From Granulicella mallensis MP5ACTX8 (GTDB lineage Bacteria; Acidobacteriota; Terriglobia; Terriglobales; Acidobacteriaceae), in assembly GCF_000178955.2 (NCBI RefSeq), contig NC_016631.1, forward strand, positions 1,860,001 to 1,924,000: a DNA stretch of 64,000 bases, given 5' to 3'. Each line of letters opens with the position of its first letter. Position 1 is the stretch's first letter. Of this stretch, positions 1-8,384 are shown one piece after another. A program made the translations under genes and the position numbers. Under the pieces are notes generated by a model that worked only from the letters and a program-made list of their open reading frames with translations, was not told where the DNA came from and searched no databases.

Positions 1-183
1 CGTGAAGGGGACGCAGCTTGCTCTCCACATCCGATCAATGGATGCGACCACTTGCGCGAGTACGGGCGGTTCCCACTAACCGGCCCCTACTGTCTCATTC
101 CAACTGTAGAGGATGAACAAACTGAAACACAGATGAAGTAGCATGCCTCCTAACATCATCTTTTTTGTCTTTGAGGCCCTCTC
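1..183. other. Window edge, no supported gene
   Basis: Frame 1 of the plus strand is open from the window edge to a TAG at 139-141 (46 codons), so this could be the 3' end of a gene that starts outside the window, but the translation resembles nothing I recognise. The sequence just before 184 contains a GAGG about 8 nt upstream of the ATG and probably serves as the ribosome binding site of the next gene. Confidence 0.2.
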
Positions 184-1566
184 ATGTCCAGTCCGAAGTC
201 GTACGCCACGTATCGATCCCCGATCCTTTCGCTTTGGCAATCGGCTGTGCATGCGGTCCAGCTCAAGCATCAGGACGCGGCGTCTCCCCACGTCCTGAAA
301 AGCTCAGTGGTCTCAACGACGCCTCCTCCCACGGAAGACGATTTGATGGCGCCGGCCCATCTCATCGGCGTGCCGCTCTCCGCAGGGCAACCGGCTCCAG
401 CCGCTATCACTTCGCCACTGCCGGCAGTCGCGCCACGAGCCGTGGGAACCGCCGGGTTGGTGGTCGACTGCGCCGAGACGACGGCCAAGTTTCTGTGGGC
501 CGAGATGACGGGGAACCAGCAGAACTCAGCTATCTATGCGGCACAGTTGCGCGACAGCCCATGCAATGCGCTCGGCTGGTTTGAATGCGTGACAACCTAT
601 CTGGGCTTCAAGGCTTCGCTCGGCAGCCTGCCGTATCGGCCCAACCAGAACGTCGTCGTTACGATCCCCGATCAGGCTAAGATCGCGATCATCGGCGACT
701 GGGGAACAGGTGGCTCGACGGCAACGAATCTGCTGCAGCAGGTTGCCACCTTCAAGCCGGACATCCTGCTGCACCTCGGCGACATCTACTTTGCCGGTAC
801 GCAGAGCGAGGCGAACGATAACTTCCTTGCGATCTGCCGCCAGGTGCTGGGTAACATTCCGTTGTACAGTCTGTGCGGCAATCACGACATGTACTCGGGC
901 GGCGACGGTTACTATTGGCTGCTCGACCAGATCGGGCAGAAGTCCAGTTACTTCTGCCTGCAGAACGACTACTGGCAGCTTCTCGCCATGGACACTGGTT
1001 ATAACGACTGCGATCCGTTTACCGTGAACAGCAATATGACCAGCCTGTACAACAAGAACGGTTGGAACGAAGCCGATTGGCACCTCGACAAAATTCAGCA
1101 GGCCGGCAATCGCAGGATCGCCTTGCTCTCGCACCATCAGTTGTTCTCGCCGTTCATCTCAGTGGGGAACAATGCTGCCGGTCAACCATCAGCCTATAAC
1201 CCCAACCTACTGGCTAACTTTCAAAGCGTTCTGCCTAAGGTCGACATCTGGTTCTGGGGACACGAGCACACGCTCGCTCTCTACGATCCGTATCTGGGAT
1301 TAGTGCGCGGACGCTGCGTCGGCGCCTCGGCCGTGCCGGTCTTCACCAATCAGCAGGACTACCTCGCTGATACCAGTCTCCTGAACGCCCAGGTAACAAC
1401 GCTGCCCACCTGGAACTCCGTTGCGAACCTCGGGAGCACGGACGGTGACTACAACAACGCCTTCGCCATCATGACACTCAATGGCGTAGAACCTGCCGTG
1501 GTCAACTACTACCAGGTTCCGCCTGATGGGGCGTACGAACAGATCCCGTTCACTGATACGATCTGA
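184..1566 (+). CDS. Metallophosphoesterase (calcineurin-like / purple acid phosphatase-like)
   Basis: A 460-residue protein. The middle of the chain carries the metal-binding signature of the calcineurin-like phosphoesterase fold in order: GDWG, GDIYF, GNHD, a SHHQ histidine segment and a final GHEH. These residues hold a dinuclear metal centre, so a phosphomonoester or phosphodiester hydrolase is well supported; the substrate is not. The first about 160 residues are an Ala/Pro-rich region without a convincing signal peptide, so the location is uncertain. The start is the ATG at 184, preceded by GAGG. It is followed by a family A palindrome in the convergent gap to ohrR. Confidence 0.85.
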   Translation: MSSPKSYATYRSPILSLWQSAVHAVQLKHQDAASPHVLKSSVVSTTPPPTEDDLMAPAHLIGVPLSAGQPAPAAITSPLPAVAPRAVGTAGLVVDCAETTAKFLWAEMTGNQQNSAIYAAQLRDSPCNALGWFECVTTYLGFKASLGSLPYRPNQNVVVTIPDQAKIAIIGDWGTGGSTATNLLQQVATFKPDILLHLGDIYFAGTQSEANDNFLAICRQVLGNIPLYSLCGNHDMYSGGDGYYWLLDQIGQKSSYFCLQNDYWQLLAMDTGYNDCDPFTVNSNMTSLYNKNGWNEADWHLDKIQQAGNRRIALLSHHQLFSPFISVGNNAAGQPSAYNPNLLANFQSVLPKVDIWFWGHEHTLALYDPYLGLVRGRCVGASAVPVFTNQQDYLADTSLLNAQVTTLPTWNSVANLGSTDGDYNNAFAIMTLNGVEPAVVNYYQVPPDGAYEQIPFTDTI

Positions 1567-1574
1567 CGCGATCG

Positions 1575-1858
1575 CTGTCGCTTTTGCTGTTGTCGTTGCC
1601 GTTGCCGTTGCTTTTCTGGTTGTCATTCCCGCAGGGAATCTGCTGTTGTTCTTGCTTTTCTTGCTGTCATTCCGACCCTGAGCGTAGCCGAAGGGGAGGA
1701 ACCTGCTGTCTCCCGTTCTTCGTTCGGATTACTTGCATGGTGGGTAGAAGCAAGAGGTTTAGCTTGTGCTGGCACGAACTAAAACGGGAGGAAGCAGGTT
1801 CCTCCCCTTCGGCTACGCTCAGGGTCGGAATGACAACAAGAAAAGCAACAACAAAACC
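1575..1858. repeat. Family A palindromic repeat, copy 1
   Basis: T/G-rich lead (1575-1620), a short palindromic satellite containing attcccgcagggaat (about 1625-1642), then a long inverted repeat at 1666-1834. The arms 1666-1717 and 1783-1834 are 52 bp each and nearly complementary, separated by a 65-bp loop that contains ttcgttcggatta. After the right arm the A/C-rich complement of the lead sequence follows. It fills the convergent gap between the phosphoesterase and ohrR. Similar copies are at 5878, 8630, 24091 and 55305. Confidence 0.9.
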
Positions 1859-1896
1859 GCCTTAAAATCGTCCCACGCTTTGACCGCGCAGCTTTG

Positions 1897-2376
1897 TTAT
1901 TCATATCCCTCGACGGCCTTGATGAGATTGTTGCGCAGGGTGACGATGGCTTTCTGTACCTGCGGATATTCCTCGGCTGTCAGGCCAATAGCCTTGGCGA
2001 GGCTCATTCCCAGGCCTTTCTCTCTCAAGCGCCGTCCCGTGTCAGTCAAGCTGACAAAGACACGACGTTCGTCTTCTGCATCTCTCTGCCGCCGCAGATA
2101 TCCCAGTGCTTCGAGTTTTTTGAGGATGGGGGTCAGGGTATTGGATTCGAGAAACAGCTTCTCCCCCAGGCTGCTGACCGTCTGGTGGTCTTCCTCCCAG
2201 AGCGCGACGATCGTGATGTATTGCGTATAGGTCAGTCCGAGTTTTTCGAGAATCGGCTTGTAGGCTTTCCCATACGCAAGGTTGGCTGAATAGACCGCAA
2301 AGCAAAGAAAATTGCTGAGTTTGGGATTGGCTGGATCGGTCGGATCGATAAAAGGAACCTTCTTCTTCGCGCTCAT
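1897..2376 (-). CDS. ohrR: OhrR-type MarR repressor, organic hydroperoxide sensor
   Basis: A 159-residue MarR-family winged-helix protein with the OhrR signature: Cys25 within LCFAVYS, followed by Tyr29, Tyr35 and Tyr39, the residues that in OhrR sense organic hydroperoxide by sulfenic acid formation. No other cysteine is present, so it is of the one-Cys type. The start was set at 2376 (MSAKKK), not the longer frame to 2487, because GAGG lies 7-10 nt upstream and the longer N-terminus has no family resemblance. It is divergent from ohr, its expected target, and two matching palindromes lie between them. Confidence 0.9.
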   Translation of the reverse strand: MSAKKKVPFIDPTDPANPKLSNFLCFAVYSANLAYGKAYKPILEKLGLTYTQYITIVALWEEDHQTVSSLGEKLFLESNTLTPILKKLEALGYLRRQRDAEDERRVFVSLTDTGRRLREKGLGMSLAKAIGLTAEEYPQVQKAIVTLRNNLIKAVEGYE

Positions 2377-2409
2377 AAGTGGGCCTCGTGAACTCCCTGT
2401 AAATTTTAT

Positions 2410-2421
2410 ATCGCATACGAT
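2410..2421. promoter_or_regulatory. Candidate OhrR operator O1
   Basis: Dyad ATCG-cata-CGAT. The same half sites with the same 4-nt centre recur at 2478-2491, on the other side of the ohr promoter. It lies 34 nt upstream of the ohrR start codon, so binding here could also autoregulate ohrR. Confidence 0.6.
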
Positions 2422-2431
2422 CAAATCGCAA

Positions 2432-2460
2432 TTGACATAGAGTGGACCGGCATGTAGATT
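2432..2460 (+). promoter_or_regulatory. Predicted sigma-70 promoter of ohr
   Basis: TTGACA at 2432-2437, a 17-nt spacer, and TAGATT at 2455-2460. It is bracketed by two candidate OhrR operators, as expected for repression that is released by peroxide. Confidence 0.65.
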
Positions 2461-2477
2461 TACATCGTGGTCGATTG

Positions 2478-2491
2478 AATCGCACACGATT
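2478..2491. promoter_or_regulatory. Candidate OhrR operator O2
   Basis: AATCG-caca-CGATT, a perfect 5-bp dyad, 18-31 nt downstream of the predicted -10 element and upstream of the ohr Shine-Dalgarno sequence. Shares the ATCG-N4-CGAT core with the site at 2410. Confidence 0.65.
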
Positions 2492-2522
2492 TAAATGAAG
2501 TGAAGGAAAGAAGGAGATCGTC

Positions 2523-2939
2523 ATGACTCAAGTCGAGAAAGTACTGTACACAGCGAAAACTCACACCACGGGGGGACGAGACGGTGCCTCTCGCAGCTCG
2601 GATGGCCATCTGGACATCAAGCTTTCCTCCCCCGGGGCTCCAGGCACTGGCACCAATCCGGAACAGTTATTCGCAGCCGGTTGGTCGGCCTGCTTTATCG
2701 GAGCTATGAGGCTCGCGGCCGGAAAGATGAAGGTCTCCTTGCCGTCCGATGTGGTGGTTGACGCGGAGGTGGACCTCGGCACCGCCGAAGGCGCGTATCT
2801 CCTGCAAGCTCGCCTCAACGTGAGCCTGCCTGGTTTGGAGCGCGAAGTGGCGCAGTCGATTGTGGACTTCGCAGAACAGAACTGCCCTTATTCCAAGGCG
2901 ACGCGCGGCAACATCGGCGTCACCGTAACTCTGATCTAA
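2523..2939 (+). CDS. ohr: Organic hydroperoxide resistance protein Ohr
   Basis: A 138-residue OsmC/Ohr-fold peroxidase. It reduces organic and fatty-acid hydroperoxides to alcohols with a dihydrolipoyl-type reductant in characterised members. Both catalytic cysteines are visible: Cys57 in AAGWSAC and Cys121 in NCPYSKATRGN, which with the short chain separates Ohr from OsmC. The conserved Arg19 (GGRDG) and Glu48 that polarise the peroxidatic Cys are also present. AAGGAGA lies about 8 nt before the ATG. Divergent from ohrR and very likely repressed by it. Confidence 0.95.
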   Translation: MTQVEKVLYTAKTHTTGGRDGASRSSDGHLDIKLSSPGAPGTGTNPEQLFAAGWSACFIGAMRLAAGKMKVSLPSDVVVDAEVDLGTAEGAYLLQARLNVSLPGLEREVAQSIVDFAEQNCPYSKATRGNIGVTVTLI

Positions 2940-3032
2940 CTCCGATTCAGGACAGCCCCGGGAGATCACACGAGATATCCCTGTCCGGATGAAATCAACG
3001 CAGATGAACAGAATTCGAAAGGAAAATCTAAA

Positions 3033-3806
3033 ATGAAAAAACTTATTGCAGCTCTCGCCGTCGCCGTCGTCTCGCTCTCCGCTTCATTTGCAAAGGCAGC
3101 TGAACCCACAAAGCCAACGGTCGTGCTGGTCCATGGTGCTTTCGCAGATAACTCAAGCTGGAATGGCGTAGTCAAGATCCTTGAGAAGGATGGCTACACC
3201 GTCGTCGCGGCCTCTAACCCACTGCGCGGAGTGAAGAGCGATGCGGACTACGTCGCGAACATCATTGCGGGAATCAAGACGCCCGTCGTGCTGGTTGGCC
3301 ACTCTTATGGTGGATTTGTGATCAGTGAAGCCGCCTTCGGCAAGGACAATGTAAAGTCGCTGGTCTTTGTCTCAGCCATGGCTCCGGAAGCCGGTGAAAC
3401 TGTCGGCGGCCTGATAGGCAAGTTCCCTGGGGCCACCCTTGAACCCACGCTCGCTCCCCCGGTCGATCTTCCCGGTGGCGGCAAGGATCTCTACATCCAG
3501 CAGGATAAGTTCCACGACCAGTTTGCGGCCGACGTGCCGGAGCCAGAGACAAAGGTCATGGCTGCGACGCAGCGTCCGATCGCAGCGGCCGCCCTGGGTG
3601 AAGCCTCTACCGATCCGGCCTGGAAGACGATTCCGTCTTACTTTATCTATGGCGATAAGGACAAGAATATTCCTCAGCAGACAAGCATCTTTATGGCGGA
3701 TAGAGCGCACTCAAAACACACGATTGCCATCAAGGGCGCTTCTCACGTCGTCATGATCTCCCACCCCAAGGCCGTGGCGGACCTCATTGAGGAAGCTGCG
3801 AAGTAA
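3033..3806 (+). CDS. Secreted alpha/beta hydrolase
   Basis: A 257-residue alpha/beta-hydrolase with a clear Sec signal peptide (lysines, a hydrophobic stretch, cleavage near residue 22, AKA-A). VHGAF forms the oxyanion strand, Ser91 in GHSYGG is the nucleophile, the aspartate in YGDKDKNIP and the histidine in GASHVVMISH complete the triad. It resembles the group often annotated as EstC-like esterases or salicylate-esterase-type hydrolases; the substrate is unknown. AAAGGAAAATCTAAA precedes the ATG. It follows ohr by 93 nt on the same strand, so co-transcription is possible but not shown. Confidence 0.85.
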   Translation: MKKLIAALAVAVVSLSASFAKAAEPTKPTVVLVHGAFADNSSWNGVVKILEKDGYTVVAASNPLRGVKSDADYVANIIAGIKTPVVLVGHSYGGFVISEAAFGKDNVKSLVFVSAMAPEAGETVGGLIGKFPGATLEPTLAPPVDLPGGGKDLYIQQDKFHDQFAADVPEPETKVMAATQRPIAAAALGEASTDPAWKTIPSYFIYGDKDKNIPQQTSIFMADRAHSKHTIAIKGASHVVMISHPKAVADLIEEAAK

Positions 3807-3828
3807 CTCGATCTTCAATCTTTACCGG

Positions 3829-3859
3829 ACCGGCTCGCACGTATATTGTGCGAGCCGGT
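3829..3859. terminator. Hairpin after the alpha/beta hydrolase
   Basis: A perfect 12-bp stem (accggctcgcac / gtgcgagccggt) with a 7-nt loop, 23 nt after the stop codon. There is no strong T tract (ggcttt follows), so intrinsic termination is likely but not certain. Confidence 0.6.
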
Positions 3860-3947
3860 TGGCTTTAAATCAGTAACTGCCCTGAATTTAGAACGAACCA
3901 AGAAAGATGGATGCTCCGATATGTTTTCGTTCGCGTCCCCATAGAAT

Positions 3948-4169
3948 CGTCATCCTGAGCGGAGTAACTCGCGCACTTTGCGAGGTACGCAGTCGAAGGA
4001 CCCCGAGGGACTCTATCTTGCCCATGAGGTCAGGACCTTTTCCAGCACAAAAATCCAGGCGCAAAGGCTTGAGGTAGAAAAGGTGCAAAGAGGCATAGGC
4101 AAGATTACAACCCTTGGGGTCCTTTGACTCCGCGTCCCCAAGGGCCGGGACGCTCCGCTCAGGATGACG
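3948..4169. repeat. Family B palindromic repeat, copy 1
   Basis: A 222-bp imperfect inverted repeat whose ends are cgtcatcctgagc and gctcaggatgacg. Internal matched segments include tcgaaggaccccgaggg with its partner cccttggggtcctttga, and ccttttccagcac with gaggtagaaaaggtgc. It fills the convergent gap between the hydrolase and oxyR. Other copies: 18721, 18993 and 42655. Confidence 0.85.
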
Positions 4170-4198
4170 TTTCTGAAGGCAGAGAAATAAAAATATAA

Positions 4199-5092
4199 CT
4201 ACCGCTCCGACTTACTCATCTCCGCAGCAATCTCCCGAAGCCACTGCGTAAATACCGTCAGCGATTTAAAGTTCGTCCCACCCTTGAGCCTCGCGTATCC
4301 GATGCGCCGAGCCTGCGGCTTGGCCAGCGGTACGATCGAACAATCTTTAGCATGCGCCGCAGCCATCGAAGGCGCAATCGTAACGCCCGCTCCCGCGGCT
4401 ACCAGCGGAAAGATCGATCCGAAGTGATTGGACTCGAAGGCCGGCGCCATCTCTGTCTTGCCTCGCTTGCACGCCATCAGCATGTCTTCTCGAAAGCAGT
4501 GTCCCTCCTTGAGCAGCAGCAGCTTCTCTCCCGACAGGTCCATCTTGCTGGCCAGCGGTTGAGAGACCAGCTTGTGGCCCTTGGGAGTAACCAGCACCAG
4601 TGGATCGCGGAGTAGTTCACTGCACACCAGGTCGGCGCGCTTCAGGGGAAGGCTGACGATGATGAGATCGAGATCGGCCGCCTGCAGCCTCTCGACAAGC
4701 CGCTCGGTCAGGTCTTCTTCAAGAGTGATCTCAATGTCGGGATAACTTCTGGTGAACTCCTGAAGACGCGGCGCAACCAGGTAGGGAAGCACCGTTGGGA
4801 TCACGCCGATGCGAAGCGACCCACGGGGCTCTGTCTCCAGTTGCCTCACCTGCGCCGTTGCCAGCTTGGATTGATGGAGGATGTTCTCCGCATAGGGGTG
4901 AAAGACAGAGCCGGCCTGTGTCAGGCGAACCGAACGGCCAAGCCGCTCGAACAACTCCGCCCCAACAGAATTTTCGAGCCGACGGATCTGTTGGGACAGG
5001 GAGGGCTGAGCGATGCCTTCTTCTTCGGCGGCTTTCGTGAAGCTGCCGTTCTTTACGACGGAACAAAAATAACGGAGCTGATGGAGTTCCAT
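4199..5092 (-). CDS. oxyR: OxyR, hydrogen-peroxide-sensing LysR-family regulator
   Basis: A 297-residue LysR-type regulator: winged HTH at residues 1-60 (SFTKAAEEEGIAQPSLSQQ) and a periplasmic-binding-like effector domain. The sequence GHCFREDMLMAC places Cys199 and Cys208 nine residues apart, at exactly the numbers of the E. coli OxyR disulfide pair, so redox sensing is strongly supported rather than a generic LysR role. The start was set at the ATG at 5092 (MELHQLRYF), the usual LysR N-terminus, discarding 20 upstream codons. The catalase gene at 6228 is the expected target. Confidence 0.88.
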   Translation of the reverse strand: MELHQLRYFCSVVKNGSFTKAAEEEGIAQPSLSQQIRRLENSVGAELFERLGRSVRLTQAGSVFHPYAENILHQSKLATAQVRQLETEPRGSLRIGVIPTVLPYLVAPRLQEFTRSYPDIEITLEEDLTERLVERLQAADLDLIIVSLPLKRADLVCSELLRDPLVLVTPKGHKLVSQPLASKMDLSGEKLLLLKEGHCFREDMLMACKRGKTEMAPAFESNHFGSIFPLVAAGAGVTIAPSMAAAHAKDCSIVPLAKPQARRIGYARLKGGTNFKSLTVFTQWLREIAAEMSKSER

Positions 5093-5107
5093 ATGGCTCT
5101 TCCTGAC

Positions 5108-5138
5108 AGGCCACTCAGCGATCTCTACTGAGTGGCCT
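5108..5138. terminator. Hairpin between the DUF1348 gene and oxyR
   Basis: A perfect 10-bp stem (aggccactca / tgagtggcct) with an 11-nt loop in the 83-nt gap between two minus-strand genes. No T tract follows on the minus strand; it could be a weak terminator or a regulator-binding dyad in the oxyR leader. Confidence 0.45.
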
Positions 5139-5175
5139 CTCTGGCGGATCATTCAATTCGATTGCGTGTTTAGCT

Positions 5176-5649
5176 CTAGAGTCCGAGATCGCTCAGGCTG
5201 GGATGATCGTCCGGCCTACGGCCGAGCGGCCAGTGGAACAGCCGGTCTGATTCCTTGATGGGCAGATCGTTGATGCAGGCGTAGCGATGATGCATCAGGC
5301 CATCCGGAGCGAACTCCCAGTTCTCATTGCCATAGGAGCGGAACCAGTTACCTGCGTCGTCATGCCACTCATACGCAAAGCGAACGGCGATGCGGTCGCC
5401 ATCGAAAGCCCAGAGCTCCTTGATCAATCTGTAGTCGAGTTCCTTGTTCCACTTCCTGCGCAGAAACTCGACGATCTGTTCACGGCCATTCACGAACTCA
5501 GCCCGGTTACGCCAGACGCTATCGACGGTGTAGACCAGGGAGACCTTTTCCGGGTCGCGCGAGTTCCAGCCGTCCTCGGCTTTCCGTACTTTCTGAGCAG
5601 CCGTGTCGCGATCGAAGGGGGGAACGAGATTGGGAGCGGGCGTTGTCAT
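5176..5649 (-). CDS. DUF1348 / NTF2-like protein
   Basis: A 157-residue protein of the nuclear-transport-factor-2-like superfamily, matching the DUF1348 pattern ([13 protein letters not shown], then [26 protein letters not shown], then a C-terminal [12 protein letters not shown]). NTF2 folds bind small hydrophobic ligands; no function is established for this family to my knowledge. The start at 5649 (MTTPAPN) is favoured over 5670 because AGGAG lies 8 nt upstream. It lies between oxyR and the catalase gene, suggesting but not proving a stress role. Confidence 0.8.
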   Translation of the reverse strand: MTTPAPNLVPPFDRDTAAQKVRKAEDGWNSRDPEKVSLVYTVDSVWRNRAEFVNGREQIVEFLRRKWNKELDYRLIKELWAFDGDRIAVRFAYEWHDDAGNWFRSYGNENWEFAPDGLMHHRYACINDLPIKESDRLFHWPLGRRPDDHPSLSDLGL

Positions 5650-5769
5650 AAGCGATCTCCTGTCGAGCAAGTGGATGAGTCACAAAACCGGCGAGCTTCT
5701 AAGCCGCCATATCAATAGTAGTGAAAAGGTGCGGTCTTAGCCCCGAAGGGCAAGGTTGTGCAAAAAAAG

Positions 5770-6066
5770 AAGTAGTTGCAGTTGTTTTTTTGCTTTTGCA
5801 GTTGCGGTTGCATTTGTTTTTCTTGTTGTCATTCCCGCAGGGAATCTGCTTCTGCTTTTGCCTTTGCTTTTCTGGTTGTCATTCCGGCCCTGAGCGTAGC
5901 CGAAGGGGAGTGAACCTGCTTCCTCCCGTTCTTCGTTCGGGTTACTCGCATAGCGAGTAGAGGCAAGAGGTTTGGCTGGTGCCAGCATAGTTTAAAAACG
6001 GGAGACAGCAGGTTCACTCCCCTTCGGCTACGCTCAGGGCCGGAATGACAACAAGAAAAGCAAAGG
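5770..6066. repeat. Family A palindromic repeat, copy 2
   Basis: T/G-rich lead from about 5770, short satellite at 5829-5846 (attcccgcagggaat), long inverted repeat 5878-6049 (172 bp) ending in ggccggaatgac. Unlike the other copies this one sits in a divergent gap, between the DUF1348 gene and katA, upstream of the catalase promoter region. Confidence 0.9.
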
Positions 6067-6135
6067 CAGAGCACCCAAGCTCACCCACTAACTCACGTCA
6101 ATTCCCACAAGCATACTCACCACGCACTGCTTGAT

Positions 6136-6178
6136 ATAGAAGCAACTCCCTATAAGACCCATAGGCTCCGCACCCTAC
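6136..6178 (+). promoter_or_regulatory. Candidate OxyR binding region upstream of katA
   Basis: A dyad-symmetric arrangement of tetramers: ATAG (6136-6139), N10, CTAT (6150-6153), N7, ATAG (6161-6164), N10, CTAC (6175-6178). The E. coli OxyR consensus uses the same tetramers in the same order but with N7 throughout, so only the central spacing matches. It ends 49 nt before the katA start. Assignment is inference. Confidence 0.35.
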
Positions 6179-6227
6179 CTCCGCCAACCATCACCGCCTA
6201 TCTTGGTTCTCGAGGTGATACAGGCAG

Positions 6228-7676
6228 ATGAAGAAGCTTACAACCAAATTTGGAGCCCCCGTCGACAACAATCAAAACATCGGAACCGCCGGCAAACGTG
6301 GCCCGGCCTTGATGGAAAATGTGTGGCTCATCGAGAAGCTGGCGCACTTCGACCGTGAGGTCATTCCCGAGCGGCGCATGCACGCCAAGGGCGCTGGAGC
6401 CTACGGCACCTTCACCGTAACCCACGACATCACCCAGTACACCAAGGCGAAGATCTTCTCCGAAGTCGGCAAGCAGACTCCCATGTTCACTCGCTTTTCC
6501 ACGGTAGGTGGAGAGCGTGGCGCAGCCGATGCCGAGCGCGACATCCGTGGATTTGCGATGAAGTTCTACACCGAGGAAGGGAACTGGGATCTCGTCGGCA
6601 ACAACACCCCGGTCTTCTTCATTCGCGACCCCTTGAAGTTCCCCGACCTCAACCACGTCGTCAAGCGCGACCCGCGCACCGGCGTTCATAACCCGGACGC
6701 AAAGTGGGACTTCTGGTCGCTGCTCCCGGAGAGCCTGCACCAGGTCACCATCACGATGTCGGACCGCGGCATCCCTCGCTCCTGGCGGCACATGCACGGC
6801 TTCGGCAGCCACACCTACAGCTTCATCAACACCGAGAACAAGCGCTTCTGGGTGAAGTTCACCTTCAAGACCCAGCAGGGCATTCAGAACCTCACCGATG
6901 CCGAGGCGGAGAACCTGATCGGCCGCGACCGTGAGAGCCATCAGCGCGACCTGTTCGAGTCCATCGAGAAGGGTGACTTTCCGCGCTGGAAGCTGTACGT
7001 CCAGATCATGCCCGAAGAAGACGCGAACACCTATCGCATCCATCCCTTCGACATCACCAAGGTCTGGCCTCACGCGGACTATCCGTTGATCGAAGTGGGT
7101 GTCATGGAGCTGAACCGGAACGCGGAGAACTTCTTCGCGGAGGTCGAGCAGGTAGCGTTCGCGCCGACCAATATCATTCCCGGCATCGGGTTCTCACCCG
7201 ACAAGCTGCTCGCGGGCCGGCTCTTCTCCTACGGCGACGCCCAGCGCTACCGCCTCGGCGTCAACCACGATCACATCCCCGTCAACGCTCCCCGTTGCCC
7301 GGTTCACAGCTACCACCGTGACGGCGCCATGCGGACCGACGGCAACGGAGGACGAACGATCAGCTATGAGCCGAACCGCCATGGCGAATGGCAGGAGCAG
7401 CCGGACTTCTCCGAGCCGCCGCTGGCGATCAACGGTGAGGCCGCGAAGTTCGACTTCCGCGAGGATGACGACGACTACTTCTCCCAGCCGGGCATTCTGT
7501 TCCGTCTGTTCACGCCGGAGGAGCAGCAGCGGCTGTTCGAGAACACGGCACGGGCAATCGTTGGCGCCTCGCAGGTCGTCCAGGAGCGCCACATCTCGAA
7601 CTGCAGCAAGGCTGATCCTGCCTACGGTGCCGGTGTGGCAAAAGCACTCGTGGAGCTGCAAAAGCAATCAGCCTGA
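6228..7676 (+). CDS. katA: Monofunctional haem catalase, small-subunit type
   Basis: A 482-residue catalase that dismutates hydrogen peroxide. Visible landmarks: distal His52 in [12 protein letters not shown], the distal asparagine in [11 protein letters not shown] (125/126), and the proximal haem-ligand Tyr335 in [14 protein letters not shown]. The length fits small-subunit (clade 3) enzymes without the C-terminal flavodoxin-like domain. No signal peptide, so cytoplasmic. GAGGTGATACAGGCAG precedes the ATG. A putative OxyR site lies upstream and oxyR is 1.1 kb away, so peroxide induction is the natural inference. Confidence 0.95.
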   Translation: MKKLTTKFGAPVDNNQNIGTAGKRGPALMENVWLIEKLAHFDREVIPERRMHAKGAGAYGTFTVTHDITQYTKAKIFSEVGKQTPMFTRFSTVGGERGAADAERDIRGFAMKFYTEEGNWDLVGNNTPVFFIRDPLKFPDLNHVVKRDPRTGVHNPDAKWDFWSLLPESLHQVTITMSDRGIPRSWRHMHGFGSHTYSFINTENKRFWVKFTFKTQQGIQNLTDAEAENLIGRDRESHQRDLFESIEKGDFPRWKLYVQIMPEEDANTYRIHPFDITKVWPHADYPLIEVGVMELNRNAENFFAEVEQVAFAPTNIIPGIGFSPDKLLAGRLFSYGDAQRYRLGVNHDHIPVNAPRCPVHSYHRDGAMRTDGNGGRTISYEPNRHGEWQEQPDFSEPPLAINGEAAKFDFREDDDDYFSQPGILFRLFTPEEQQRLFENTARAIVGASQVVQERHISNCSKADPAYGAGVAKALVELQKQSA

Positions 7677-7698
7677 GGAGTTCATCTAGGGGCGCTCC

Positions 7699-7722
7699 AT
7701 AGGCCCTTACTATAAGGCCTAT
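7699..7722. terminator. Hairpin after katA
   Basis: Inverted repeat ataggcc / ggcctat with a 10-nt AT-rich loop, 22 nt after the catalase stop. Short stem and no long T tract, so a weak terminator call. Confidence 0.35.
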
Positions 7723-7750
7723 TTGGGCCCTTTCAACCCTACCCCTACCT

Positions 7751-7924
7751 TGTCATCTCGACCGGAGGCGGCGTTCTTTGCCGCCGCAGTGGAGAGACCT
7801 GCAGCTTGCCTGCGCAGGCGATATTGCCTCCACGAGCAAACTGCAGGTCTCTCCACTGCGCATGACATAAAGCTGTCATGCTCCGGTCGAGATGACAATG
7901 CAGAGGTAGCTTTGAAAAGAACCC
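7751..7924. repeat. Family C palindromic repeat, copy 1
   Basis: Inverted repeat with ends tgtcatctcgacc and ggtcgagatgaca (7751-7897); inner arms gtggagagacctgcag and ctgcaggtctctccac flank a loop containing gcctccacgagcaa. The right flank ctttgaaaagaaccctct (7911-7928) is the outer arm of the longer copy at 49000-49259. Located in the convergent gap katA / GNAT gene. Confidence 0.85.
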
Positions 7925-7949
7925 TCTACAGCTACATGGGCGCCGTCCG

Positions 7950-8384
7950 CTACGAAAGCCGCTCCATATAACTATCCGCCTGCGAGGCGAAGCGAAAGTC
8001 GAGCCCCAGGTAGAACGTCTGGGCATCGTGCGTGATGAGGGCGATCCGTTTGAGCGGTTTCAGCTCCGGATGCTCCAGCACGCAGCGCACCAGCCACGAT
8101 CCCAGGCCCTGCCCCCGCCGCTCTTCCACGATGAAGACATCGCAAAGGTAGGCATAGGTGACATAGTCGGTGATGATCCTGGCCAGGCCGATCTGGCGGT
8201 CGCCTTCTTTCAGCGAAAAGCAGAGGGAGCTGCGCAGGGCGCGGTCAAGCGACTCCTGGGTCAATTCCGTCCACCACTTCGCCTGCGTTAGAAACCCGTA
8301 GATTGCCTCTGGATCAAGGTCGCCGGGGTCGGTCGATACAACAAAGCCGTTCTGTTCTCGGAGAAAATAATTCACATTACCCAC
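7950..8384 (-). CDS. GNAT-family N-acetyltransferase
   Basis: A 144-residue protein of the GCN5-related acetyltransferase superfamily. The acetyl-CoA binding motif RRGQGLGSW (motif A, about residues 94-102) follows the strand VTYAYLCDVFIVEE, and the C-terminal YLGLDFRF matches the usual YxxxGF motif B end. The domain spans the whole chain. It resembles uncharacterised GNAT proteins; the acceptor is unknown. It is convergent with katA and has no close operon partner. Confidence 0.85.
   Translation of the reverse strand: MGNVNYFLREQNGFVVSTDPGDLDPEAIYGFLTQAKWWTELTQESLDRALRSSLCFSLKEGDRQIGLARIITDYVTYAYLCDVFIVEERRGQGLGSWLVRCVLEHPELKPLKRIALITHDAQTFYLGLDFRFASQADSYMERLS

Noticed and set aside
1-141. 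3' end of an upstream gene
   Set aside because: Open for only 46 codons with no recognisable residues; kept as an edge note only.
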